Shown here: one piece after another, positions 24,181 through 35,215 of the stretch | Position numbering within the stretch: the stretch's first letter is position 1 | Layout: each line of letters starts with the position of its first letter | Origin: Rhizophagus clarus | Lineage: Eukaryota; Glomeromycota; Glomeromycetes; Glomerales; Glomeraceae | Assembly: GCA_015698045.1 (NCBI GenBank) | Contig: BLAL01000059.1 | Location: 935,001-999,000 of the forward strand | Length of the DNA: 64,000 nucleotides | Direction: 5' to 3' | Position numbers and translations under genes: made by a program | The notes under the pieces: model-generated | What the model saw: the letters and a program-made list of their open reading frames with translations, nothing else | The model's database searches: none | What the model was told of the DNA's origin: nothing

Positions 24181-26530
24181 AAAAAAAAGTGAGATGGAAA
24201 AGAAAATAGTAACGATGATGAACATAAAGAACTGGCGATACAAAATATAAAAGGCGTTAAAAAATAAAAATTGGAAGTAAGTTACTAGACACCTCTGAGG
24301 ATGAAAGAGAATTACTATCCGATGAAAATTTGATGCGTTTATGTGTAGTGGAATCCCTAAAAGGTTATTGTGGTCGTTTACTCAAACGTAAAAATTGTGA
24401 AAATATTGGTTTCTTTGGGTCAATAATTGATATGAAGTTGATAGTGACCGTGAAGAAGATGGAAAAGAAAGTTTTAATAATTTTAATAAAGTTCGGACAT
24501 GACCAGGAGCGTGTTCTTTATATGAGATTGAAATCCTTTGTAGAAGTCTTTCGTTAACTTTAAAGCCTGAACGTGAAATCTGTTTGAAAAATCTACTAAT
24601 CTGTTAATCTGTTCGCGTTGATGAGTGAGATCAGCTAAGAAACGACAGCCGAATTCGGCTGAAAGGTGATTCTTCCTTGCAGTTCTTAAGTCTTGATATA
24701 AGCATTTGTGATCTGTGGAGGTGATATTTCGTGTAGATACAAAATGTGGTGTTAGAGTCCTCCTGAAAGGCTGTTATATTTCTATTATTGGCGCATTTGA
24801 AGTTGGAGAGGATGACTCCTCAGAGGGTGTAGTATCAGGTGTGGTGACAAGTTACTAACAAGTAAAGCCGGAGACGTTAGACGAGGTCGATATGAACTTC
24901 GATGAACGTTACGACGATCGACTTGTGATGAGGTGTTATTGAGGCGCGCGTTGCGAGCGTGAAGGCGTCTTGTTGTAGGGACATATTGTGATAAATGAGG
25001 TTGTTATTACTCACTTATTAGTTGTTGTACAGAAAATACTTTATGACTTCGATTGTATTGTGAAAGATGCAATGCGTAGGTGTGGGCACGTGATAAATAT
25101 TTGTCGTCGATGGGACCTTCTCCTAATACTCGACGACCTTTCATTGTTACAGCTATTTCGAGTCGTTTTCTCCGACGTTCTGGTTTGGCGATAGTTTTTT
25201 TTCTTATACTGATCTGTTAGTAATAACTTGTAATACATAAATTTCTTTCTAAAGGCGTATTTCTTGACATTAATTTTGAAGATGAGTCGCAATCTGACGC
25301 AGTATATTTGGTTAGGTAGGAACTATCTAAACGATGACTATAAACAACTTTAGATTCGTTGTTGAGCCATTTGTTATAGATGTAGACGATACTAGCAGTT
25401 CGGTTTGATTTTAAAGTGTCTTCTGTTGTTGAATATTTGATGCGATGTTCGTGCTATAGTGATAATGAACCTTTGATGTTGACAACAGCCTCTCCTAAAA
25501 AATTGTGTCTCCGAAAACGTATGGGAGCAAGCCACCGTGAGACATAACTATTGTACTGAGGGACTTGAACATTGTTTGTGTAATGGTTACAGGATAAATA
25601 AATTCCTAATTTGAAGCGATTTTTTTTGTATGAGAAATTAAAAAAGGTACGAGTAAGTAGTAACTCTATTGTGATTGGTACTTGAAGAAAGTTGTTTTAC
25701 TATTATAGGTAGGCATAAAGTTTGTTTCTAATAAAGAAAAATGTTCTGAATACGACAAGGAATAACATATCAATATTGTATTTTGAGAAAATGTATAACT
25801 AAAAGAGACAAACAAAATTTCTGATTAGGGTAATTTAATTGGAAGTTGAATTATAAGCAAAAGTTGAAGTATTAACACGTTGATCATTGGTGAAGAATCG
25901 GGGCGTTGATCTGGGATTTGAAAAAGGAAAGTTTTGGAGCGTTTTGATTCGTACATGGAATTGTAACACGACGATCGGGGTCGGAAATTTCTCTGCGTTA
26001 ACGAAGAGATGAAACTTCTTTCTATGGAGCAAGCAAGCGGTATTGGTTTTGAGAGGGACATAAAAACGTGCAGACTAGTTTTATCTGCCATAAAGACGCA
26101 TAAAATGTCGTATTATTCTTTTAGAAGTCAAGCCTACCTCACGTAAATACTTAAAGTGAGGAGTGAAAAAAAATTTTCATAAGTTATGAAGGGTGGTGAA
26201 GTTTTGTGAGAACGAAGGTAAAACTCCTAGGGGGTCCGTATGGTCTTTCCGAAAGGCGGAAGGACTTCTTTCTCTAAAAAAAAGACTCTAACAGGGAGTT
26301 GTATATAGCGGAAAGGCGAGCAACCTTTAGTGAAAAAATTGGACCGAGTGGCCGGCGGAAAGACGTTTTTTTCCACAATTATCATTTGACTTGTCTTTGT
26401 CTCGGCGTTCTGCGATTGAATTTTCTTGGCGGTTCGTAGAGGAATGAATTGAGTCGTTAAGGTTGGAATTTTGTAGGATTCTCCTCTGTTAAAGAGGCGT
26501 GTAGGTTTTTAAGGGTATCATTGATAGAAG
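24181..26530. other. GC-richer block with decayed coding-like pieces
   Basis: Base composition is visibly richer in G than the flanks. Acidic coding-like pieces appear in changing plus frames between 24180 and 24560 (DGKENSNDDEHKEL; LLDTSEDERELLSDENLMRL), and a minus frame at 25835-26032 looks protein-like. No intact gene, no domain recognised and no terminal repeats found. Likely an old decayed gene or mobile element. Confidence 0.3.
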
Positions 26531-26531
26531 T

Positions 26532-26782
26532 ATGTTCCAGTAGGACCCAGAAATATATATATAGGGGTCAGGTGGCGAAAAAAATTTTTTATATGAGCTG
26601 TACACATTTTTTTCAGGGCCGGAATTACGATAATGCTAGTCCATTTCTAAATTAAGAAATAAATCTTTGACCAGCACTATCTAAAATTATTCACAAAAGG
26701 AAAGATCTACATGGTTTTTATGGTTCATTGTACGCAAACTCAAACCTGACCCTTTTATGTATATTTCTGGGTCCTGTTCCAG
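26532..26782. repeat. Inverted-repeat element, about 250 bp
   Basis: AGGACCCAGAAATATATATA followed by a GGGTCAGGT block near 26541-26573 is inverted at about 26744-26777 (ACCTGACCC...CTGGGTCCT). Arms of about 32 bp with a few mismatches. Non-coding, foldback or MITE type. Confidence 0.65.
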
Positions 26783-27267
26783 TTCATCTGATAGGGGGTG
26801 GGCGTTGTACGAAATTTATTTTCTTTTGGAGAGATGTGACTATCATCACTATTGTTAGGGTCGCCGTAGGTTTCTTTTGCGACCTCCTTGTCGGGGAATC
26901 TATTGTGTTGTTTTATGTCAGGCCGTTGGGCTTTCACTTTTAATAGAGTGATCTGCCTATAGTATGGAAAAGTGAAGTAAAATTTATATATTGTTTAATA
27001 TTCTTTTCCGTTAAAAATTTGCTTTATGATCGGCAGGCAGAATTTTTTTTCCCGATATCCGTTATATTTACCGGATTTGTTATAGTTATAGATTTGCGTA
27101 ATCACATGTTAGTAAAATATAAAACTATTATAGTCAAATGACATGTGATAACGCCATCATATATATTATGTGAAAAAAAAACACTTTGGATATATATATA
27201 CATATACTGTATATATATAGTTAAATTATTTTGTTTGTACTGTACGCACATATGACATTCTTCGTAT
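26783..27267. other. 5' flank of the Sel1-kinase gene
   Basis: Contains an alternating TATATA/CATATACTG palindromic stretch at about 27190-27222, 45-75 bp before the ATG, a plausible core promoter. Confidence 0.35.
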
Positions 27268-28770
27268 ATGCACAACATAAATACAGTATTAGTTTACACT
27301 ATATTGCCTTTCTGTTTCCTAATTTTATTTAAACTACTAAGAAAAATTGTTAAAATGTCAAGTAAGAATATGAAAAAGAATTTTGAAAAGCCTTTTCAAT
27401 GGTATCAAAAAGCAGCAGAAGGTGGTGATGTGAAAGCAATGTATGATTTGGCCCTTTGTTACACAGATGGAGTGGAAACAGAAAGAAATCCAGAGAAAGC
27501 CTTTTACTGGTTTCAAAAAGTAACAGAAAGTGGTGATATGAAGGCGATGTATAATTTGGCCCTTTGTTATAAAAATGGAGAAGGAACAGAAAAGGATTTA
27601 GAAAAAGCCTTTTACTGGTTGCAAAAAGCAGCAAAAAGCGGAGATGTTAAAGCAATGTATAAGTTAGCTATTTGTTATGATAATGGAGAAGGAACAGAAA
27701 AGGATTTAAAGAGAGCCTTTTACTGGTATCAAAAAGCAGCAGAAAGTGGAGATATGGATGCAATGTATAATTTGGCCTATTGTTATAAAGATGGAGACGG
27801 AACAGAAAAGGATTTAGAAAAAGCCTTTTACTGTTATCAAAAAGCAGCAGAAAGTGGAGATATGGAGGCGATGCATAATTTAGCTGTTTGTTATGAAGAT
27901 GGAGAGGGAACAGAAAAGGATTTAGAAAAAGCCTTTTACTGGTATCAAAAAGCAGCAGAAAGTGGAGATATGGATGCAATGCATAATTTAGCTATTTATT
28001 ATGAAGATGGAGAGGGAACAGAAAAGGATTTAGAAAAAGCCTTTTACTGGTATCAAAAAGCAGCAGAAAGTGGAAATATGAATGCGATGAATAATTTGGC
28101 CCTTTGTTATAAAGAGGGAAAAGGAACAGAAAAGGATTTAAAAAGAGCTTTTTATTGGTATCAAAAAAAAGCAGAAAGTGGTGATGTAAAGACAATGTAT
28201 TATTTAGCTATTTGTTACAGAGATGTATTGGAAATAAAAAAGAATTCAGAGAAATCTTTTTGCTGGTTTAAGAAAGCAGCAGAAAGTGGTGATTCAAATG
28301 CAATGGTTGGTTTGGCTACTTACTATCAAATCGGAGAGGGAACAGAAAGGAATTTAGAGAAAGCCATCTACTGGTATCAAAAATCAGTTGAAAATGGTTT
28401 TATGAAAGCAATGTTGGGTTTGGCCTTTTGTTATAAAAATGCAAAAGGAATAGAAATGAATTTAGATAAAGCCTTTTACTGGTATCAAAAAGCAGCAGAC
28501 AGTGAAATTAGTATAGCAATGTATTATTTGGCCCATTGTTATGAATATGGAGAAGGAACAAAAAAGAATTTAAAAAAAGCCTATTACTGGTATCAAAAAG
28601 CAGCAGAAGGTGGTGATGTAAAAGCAATGTATAGTTTGGCTTCTTGTTACAAATATGGAGAGGGAACAGAAATGAATTTAAACAAAACCTTTTACTGGTT
28701 ACAAAAAGCAGCGGAAAGTGATAATGTAGAAGCAATGTATGAATTAGCTCTTTGTTATAGGAATAGATAA
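27268..28770 (+). CDS. Sel1-repeat protein, N-terminal part of Sel1-kinase gene
   Basis: The first 500 codons of a gene that continues, out of frame, to 31342. Residues 7-24 (VLVYTILPFCFLILFKLL) are a membrane anchor or signal. About thirteen Sel1-like repeats of 36 residues follow, consensus KAFYWYQKAAESGDMxAMYNLALCYKDGEGTEKDLE, forming an alpha-alpha superhelix of the TPR type used for protein binding. The frame ends in the middle of a repeat (LCYRNR, stop 28768-28770) where about 11 nt are missing relative to the unit; the next frame carries on the same repeat (GIDKNLEKYFCW). This looks like a frameshift in one gene, either a real lesion or an assembly error in a repeat array. No splice-site pair rescues it obviously. 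Confidence 0.8.
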   Translation: MHNINTVLVYTILPFCFLILFKLLRKIVKMSSKNMKKNFEKPFQWYQKAAEGGDVKAMYDLALCYTDGVETERNPEKAFYWFQKVTESGDMKAMYNLALCYKNGEGTEKDLEKAFYWLQKAAKSGDVKAMYKLAICYDNGEGTEKDLKRAFYWYQKAAESGDMDAMYNLAYCYKDGDGTEKDLEKAFYCYQKAAESGDMEAMHNLAVCYEDGEGTEKDLEKAFYWYQKAAESGDMDAMHNLAIYYEDGEGTEKDLEKAFYWYQKAAESGNMNAMNNLALCYKEGKGTEKDLKRAFYWYQKKAESGDVKTMYYLAICYRDVLEIKKNSEKSFCWFKKAAESGDSNAMVGLATYYQIGEGTERNLEKAIYWYQKSVENGFMKAMLGLAFCYKNAKGIEMNLDKAFYWYQKAADSEISIAMYYLAHCYEYGEGTKKNLKKAYYWYQKAAEGGDVKAMYSLASCYKYGEGTEMNLNKTFYWLQKAAESDNVEAMYELALCYRNR

Positions 28771-29890
28771 AAATTTAGAAAAATACTTTTGCTGGTTACA
28801 AAAAGCAGCAGAAAGTGGTGATATAAGAGTAACAATTGGCTTGGCCCTTTGTTATCAGGATGGAATAGGAATGAAAAAGGATTTAGAAAAAGCTTTTTAT
28901 TGGTATCAAAAAGCAGCAGAAAGTGGTTTTGTAAGTGCAATGAATAATGTGGCCATTTGTTATGAAAATGGAATGGGAACAGAAATGAATTTAGAGAAAG
29001 CCTATTACTGGTATCAAAAAGCAGTAGCAAAAAATGATGTGAATGCAATGTATAATTTAGCACTCTATTATGAAAATAAAAAGATAAATTTAAAGGAAGC
29101 CTTTTACTGGTATCAAAAAGCAGCAGAAAGAGGATTTGAAAATGCAATGCATAATTTGGCCCTTTGTTATGAAGATGGAATTGGAACAGAAAAGAATTTA
29201 GAAAAAGCTTTTTATTGGTATGAAGAAGCAGCAAATAATGATCATGTATGTTCTATATATAATTTGGCCATTTGTTATAAAAATGGAATAGGAACAGAAA
29301 AGAATTTAGAAGCAGCTTTTTATTGGTATGAAAAAGCAGCAGAATGTGGTCTTGTTGAGGCAATGTATAATTTAGCCCTTTGTTATAAAAATGAAGAAGG
29401 AACAGAAAAGGATTTAGAAAAAGCCTTTTACTGGTATCAAAAAGCAGCAAAAAGTGGTCTTGTAGTGGCAATGAAGGATTTGGCAATTTGTTATAAGGAT
29501 GGAATAGGAATAGAAAAGGATTTAGTGAAAACATTTTATTGGTATCAAAAAGCAGTAGAAGGTGGTTTTGTAAATGCAATGCATGATTTGGCAATTTGTT
29601 ATAAAAATGGAATGGGAACTGAAAAAAATTTAGAGAAAGCCTTTTACTGGAATCAAAAAGCAGCCACAGAAGGTGGTCTTATAAAGGCAATGTATGATTT
29701 GGCTTTTTATTACAGAAATGGAATTGAAACAGAAAAGGATTTGGAGAAAGCTCTTTACTGGTATCAAAAAGCAGCAGAAGGTGGTCTTATAGAGGCAATG
29801 TGTGATTTGGCTCTTTATTATGAAGATGGAGAGGAAACAGAAGTGGATTTGGAGAAAGCTTTTTATTGGTATCAAAAAATAGCAGAAAAT
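27380..29890 (+). repeat. 108-bp tandem repeat encoding Sel1 units
   Basis: About 23 copies of a roughly 108-bp unit with highly conserved core codons (for example CTTTTTATTGGTATCAAAAA). The strong nucleotide-level similarity between units would favour slippage and unequal exchange. The antisense frames across it are shadows. Confidence 0.9.
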
Positions 29891-31342
29891 GGTCGTGTAA
29901 TAAGGTTTAAAGATAATTTTACATTATGTAAAGAATGCAATCAACAATATACTGATTACAAATGGTGTCAACAATGTAATTCTAAAAGATTTCAACAAGA
30001 TTTTTCAAAGTGGACTAGTAAAAATGAATTTATTGATAGATTTATTCAAGAAGCACAAATGAATGCTAAAAGTAGTTATGAAGTTTTGGAATGGATACCT
30101 TACAATAAATTGTCAAATATTAATTATTATGATAAAGGAGGATTTAGTAAAATTTATAAAGCTTTTTGGTTAGATGGACCGATTGATAGTTGGAATTTTA
30201 ATAAACAACAATGGAATAGATGGAAATTTCAAAAAGGTTATGAGGTTGTTCTAAAAATGCTCAATAATTCATCTAATGCTAAATTTTTGGATGATGAGGT
30301 ATAATATTATATTTTATGACTAATTTGTTTTTTTTTTTTTAAGACAATTTATTAATAGTTTAATTAATTTATATAGTGGAAATATCATTATAACTGCCAG
30401 AAAAAATCATTTTCAAAATTTATTCAAATCTTTGGAATTACTCAAGATCCAGATAATTTGAATTTTATAGTAGTAATGAGCTATGCAAAAAAGGGAAATT
30501 TGAGAAAGTGTTTATCTGATATAATTAAACTTAAGTGGCAAGACAAGTTACAATTATTGAAAAAAATTACATTAGGACTTAAAGTAATTCACGAATCAAA
30601 TTTAACTCATGGTGATCTTCATGATGGTAATATTTTAATGTCAGATAATCGTAATGAATTATTTATTATTGATTTAGGATTATGTAAACCTATAAATGAT
30701 TTACAAGATTCTGATAAAAAGGATAATGAAATTTGTGGGGTTTTGCCTTATATGGCACCTGAAATATTAAGATGCAAACCTTATACTCCAGCCAGTGATA
30801 TTTACAGTTTCTCAATGATAATGTGGGAATTTACATCAGGTATTCCTCCATTTAATAATAGAGCACATGATCACCACCTTACCTCCGATATTTGTAAAGG
30901 AGAACGTCCTGAAATTATTGAGAATACTCCAAAATGTTATGCAGATTTAATGAAAAAATGTTGGGATTCAAATCCTTTCAATCGACCAACTATAACTGAG
31001 CTCGTAGATAAAATATCTGAATGGATTAAATGTATTGATAAATATTATAAATCTAATAACAAGGATGGAATTTATAAGTTTGAAGTACCTGATGTTGATA
31101 ACAACTTAAAAAATGATATGCTTGAATTGATAGAAGCTAACAATGCTTTGACACAAGAACAAGCTAACAATGCTTTAACACAAGAACAAGCTAACAATGC
31201 TTTAACACAAGAACAAGCTAACAATGCTTTAACACAAGAACAAGCTAACAATGCTTTAACACAAGAACAAGCTAATGTTTCTACTATTGTACAATCTCAT
31301 CCACAAGCATATTATACAAGTCGCAATCTTACTGAAATTTAA
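28748..31342 (+). CDS. Sel1 repeats plus TKL-like protein kinase, C-terminal part
   Basis: This frame opens at 28748 without its own ATG and continues the Sel1 array for about ten more repeats to about 29890. A Cys-rich linker (LCKECNQQYTDYKWCQQC) and WTSKNEFIDRFIQE lead into the kinase. Exon 1 ends at 30298 and a 78-bp GT-AG intron places exon 2 at 30377-31342 in frame. Kinase motifs: glycine loop DKGGFSKIYKA, with Asp where the first Gly is usual; VVLKM lysine; HGDLHDGN catalytic loop; IDLGL in place of DFG; YMAPEIL; DIYSFSMIMWE; NPFNRPT. The order and linker match the greatly expanded Rhizophagus kinase family. The tail has five copies of ANNALTQEQ and ends YYTSRNLTEI. Catalytic Lys, Asp and Asn are present, so activity is plausible if the upstream frameshift is not real. 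Confidence 0.85.
31137..31271 (+). repeat. 27-bp minisatellite, five copies
   Basis: Five in-frame copies beginning GCTAACAATGCTTTAACACA encode ANNALTQEQ in the C-terminal tail of the kinase. Copies are almost identical, so copy number is probably polymorphic. Confidence 0.95.
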
Positions 31343-32138
31343 TTAAGGCGGACTCTGAGCATTTGGAATGTATGATAAAGTAAGACTAAGTTAGAAATCG
31401 ATTACCATAAATATTTATTAATTAAGCTTACGACAAAAATATAGTCAAATAAAAGTTAAAATTTATACTATGTTCACGTGATATTAGTTAATTTTAATTG
31501 ACTAAATAATAAAAATAATTCACGCGTCCTTTAAACAAATATATTTTTTTTTTTTTCACTTATTAAAAGTTTTAATATTAATTTTATATTCTTTGACCTA
31601 TCATGGTTTGATATCTTCTTCACAATTGATTTTCTTGAGTTATCAGATTGCGTAACGATCTTAAAACTTCTTTATTTCTATAAATTACCGTTTTATTCCT
31701 TTCGCTTGTTCTCTTTTTTTTCTAGTTTTATGAATTTACATTAATTCACTGTCACTATCTTGTACCAATATTAGGGTAGTTTAGAAATAATAATGACGTA
31801 AAGTGATTGAGAAAATTGCATGGGTTACCGCGATATCATCATACTGCGGGTGATCATCCCAGCCCGACGGGATGACGAGGATGTCCATCGTAGAGGCTTT
31901 ATTGGTTGATTACTTAGTTTTAAATTAGCAGATATTCAGCTTAGTCCGTTTATAGTTGCTGTTTACTATGTGCCATTTACAAAAAAAAAGAAAAATCTTG
32001 AAACGATATAAATAAATAATGATTAATTAATTCATTCATTGAATGATAGATATGGAAAAATTAAATGTTATTACGAAACAATTATTTGAATAAATTTATA
32101 TAACACAGCTTTCTTGAAATTCTACGCATAATGCTAAA
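31343..32138. other. Intergenic, with a GC-rich hairpin
   Basis: AT-rich except for about 31820-31900, where TCATCCC (31854-31860) and GGGATGA (31869-31875) form a seven-bp stem around AGCCCGAC. A TCACGTGA palindrome lies near 31474. Confidence 0.45.
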
Positions 32139-32208
32139 TATAAATACGCTAAAAATTTTATGTTAAATATTTTCTTTCGAATATTTATTTCAATTTATAA
32201 ATAATCGT

Positions 32209-34420
32209 GTGAAAAATTATTTGGTTAAATTTACTATATTATGGATACTATTTCAAGTATTATTAACTGAAGTAAATTGTCAAGTGACTCTTTTTAATCC
32301 AAGAGGATTATACCATCATACCGCTACATTCATTAATAATCTTTTGGGTAGTTTTTTGGTATCAAACGACACACTAGGTAAAGATTTTTTTTATCTTGAT
32401 GTTTCCGTTCCATTTGATACTCAAAAATTATCATGGCAAGATTTAACAAATATTTAATCATACACTATATTTATCGGAGGAAATTCACCTGGCAGACGAT
32501 GGAATTGGTAATGCGGTTAAAAATAATTAAAATGAGTTATGAGTTATAACAGAAAATTTTATTTATGGAGCGGAGATACCGATAATGATGGTCGGTCTTC
32601 TAAACGAAATGTTTATATTAGATACAATGAACCTTAATTGGGAAAAAGAAAGCATAATTAATGCACCAATTCCGAGATATAATTATGGTACAACATTATT
32701 ACCAAACAATAAAATTATTTATTTAGGTAAGCGAGTAATTTATACTGTAGCTTAATATTTATTTCTTACAAGTACTATTTGTTTTTAATATAGTGAATAC
32801 ATTGTTTAAGTAGTATAATGATTACAATACTGATTTTGATGGTAATACATTGAATATTAAAAAAGGTGCCGCTTTAACATTAAATGAGGTAATTTTGCTA
32901 ATGTACAAATTATTTTCTAAGGATTAATAATTAAAGATAAATTATTTATATGTTTATACTGCATAATTATATGATATAATTAATGACAATTGGAACACTA
33001 AATAATTGTGAACTAATTTGTTATTTAATTTAGGTAACATTAGGAAAAATCCTTTTAATAGGGCTGGTTTTTCTACAATTCTTGGTATACAAGTATTATA
33101 TTATATTATTAAAATTTATATAATACAGATGGTGGCCAAAATTATCAGGACACTTGTGAGTATCTTGTCATCCAGTGATCCAAAATTGATAAATAAAGAC
33201 TCATTGGATTCAACTCATCACGACGGATCGAATGGTGGCCAGCTTGTGTATCTCTAGCCTCAATAGATCATGAGATAATTGTCAAAACGTCCAAAACATG
33301 TTTTTAAATATATCTCAGCATCTATCGATCCTGGAGTCATGATCTAGCCACCATCAGATTCGCCTCAATGAGACAGATCATATGAGTATTTAATGTCAAA
33401 TTTGAATCACTGTTTGACGAGATATTGTCACAAACGTGTTCTAGCCAGAATTTTTAATTTAGGAAAAATTGGGCATTTTAGTACAGTAATTAACTCGTGA
33501 TCTATCGATGCTAGATGTATCATTCGACTCATTTTGATCCGACGTATCCAATGAGCCTTTATTTGATAAATTTGGATCACTGGATGATGGGATAATTACG
33601 TGTCCGGGTAATTTAGGCCACCGTCTGTAGTTATTATTCATTATGGTTTTCAATAGGTTTATATGGTCAAGGAATTATAATTTATGGAGAGTTCTTTAGT
33701 AATCCTGGATATTCATATACTACATTTTATGCATTAGATTTAAATAATTATACTTGGTATGTCCCAAACTTTCAAAATCTTCAGGAAAAATCTCAGAACC
33801 AAGAGTTTTTCATAAATCAAACGGAATTGAAAATATGTGGTATTCGGTAAGTATAATGAATATAGTTATTTATAATTGATTGATATTTAACAAAAAAATA
33901 TTATTAATTAATAGGATTAGACTATGATAGAACAGTTAATGATGATTTACTATTATTTGATATTAGTAATAATGAAGGATATATGGACGACAAAATTCGA
34001 TTCTTCAAATGCCATCATCACCATTATCACCCACTCCTTCTTCGGATAATCATTCGCCAAATAAACCTAATGGTAAAATGGTAGTAGGATCTTTGTTAGG
34101 TGGTATTTTCTTATTAGTTGGGGTTTCTTTGTATATAAATGGAATAAAAATAGGCAACAGCAGTCAAGAAGAAGAGGCAATTCCTTCTGAAATGGACCTT
34201 CATTATAAAAATTTAATTATAATCAACCATGAACCGATAATCTTAGTAATTAATAATAAATATTAGAAGTAATTTCAACACTTAATAGTAACAATAGGCT
34301 GAAGTTCTTCAAGCTTTTATACAAGAAATTGACCAATTGAAAAACTTCAAGCTATTATGGAGGAGAAATTTAATAATTTCAATATTACAAAAATAATGCA
34401 AGTCAAGTTTAAGATTCAAT
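32209..34420 (+). pseudogene. Kelch-repeat membrane protein, copy D, decayed
   Basis: The family start is recognisable (KNYLVKFTILWILFQVLLTE then VNCQVTLFNP), but the position of the ATG reads GTG. The first blade ends at a stop (32455-32457), part of the second blade is missing, and later exons survive only as scraps: NEMFILDTMNLNWEKES-like near 32600-32660, IPRYNYGTTLLPNNKIIYLG near 32665-32727, an exon-5 piece at about 33657-33845, and a linker and membrane span (GSLLGGIFLLVGVSLYINGI) near 34090-34150. The TATAAATA box at 32139-32146 is retained. The MITE at 33126-33627 sits in what was intron 4. Non-functional. Confidence 0.85.
33126..33627. mobile_element. MITE with about 88-bp TIRs in kelch D intron 4
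   Basis: 502 bp starting CAGATGGTGGCC and ending GGCCACCGTCTG, with TA on both outer sides (33124-33125 and 33628-33629), the Tc1/mariner target signature. The arms are similar over about 88 bp (shared ATCCAGTGATCCAAA and GGCTCATTGGAT-type blocks) at roughly three-quarters identity by eye. Non-coding; mobilised by a transposase elsewhere. Confidence 0.85.
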
Positions 34421-34765
34421 AAGGTTTATTTTATATGAAGTGTTTATATACAGTATTCATAAATACTCTCATGCTCCAAATTGAAGTGACACCGTCGACA
34501 ACTTCCGTCATTTCTTACCAGAAATTTTTAATATTTATTTTTTTTTTTTTTAATATTTGGGTAAATAAACACTTTGTTGAGCTGAGCGCATTTACAAGTG
34601 TATATGTAAACCTTGTATTATATTTTTATCACAACTTTATTTTTAAGAATCACAATGAATACAAATTGTTAAAATCGATTATATATATAAAAGATTATGC
34701 ATTTTGATTTGTTATATACCACATGGTTACTGATCAATTTCTTGATTGATGTGCGATTCTGCAAC

Positions 34766-35215
34766 AGTGTACACTATTTTTATACATTTGACTTACAAGT
34801 CACAACAACGTATTGTGTGGAATCCTCAGAAAACAGCTCGAATTACCAATACAATTAATACGGGTTAGAAAACATCAATTAACAGGATTTATAGACTATA
34901 ATGGAAAATTTTATCTATTTGGCGGAATTACCGAAATTGACACTTTCAAATTTTAGATACACCTTAATTGGGAAAAAGATAATTTTAACAGAATGTAATG
35001 AAAAATATATATGGGCGACAATATATGATCCTTCAATCCCAAAAGATATTATTCCATCATCTTATAATCATGATTCAGATCATTCAAATTATGTTTTGTG
35101 CAATTGTAGTAAGTATCTTTATTACAGTAATAATAGTATTTCCTTATTATATCTTAGTTAAAAAGGATTAATAATTCCCAACGACATTCCGGAAATGAAA
35201 ATATAACTAGTACTA
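34766..35215 (+). pseudogene. Kelch-family relic E
   Basis: Pieces in order: ACACTATTTTTATACATTTG, a stretch matching VWNPQ, LTGFIDYNGKFYLFGGIT, an ILDT-like scrap, NEKYIWATIYDPSIPKDIIP, and a decayed membrane-span region. Blades four to six are missing, which is an internal deletion. Lies 350 bp after relic D on the same strand. Confidence 0.75.

Noticed and set aside
28748-28840. Independent gene start for the second Sel1-kinase frame
   Set aside because: No ATG at the frame opening, and the repeat phase continues exactly from the upstream frame, so one broken gene is more likely.
27350-29875. Several long minus-strand frames over the Sel1 array
   Set aside because: Antisense shadows of the 108-bp coding repeat; the plus strand encodes recognisable Sel1 units.
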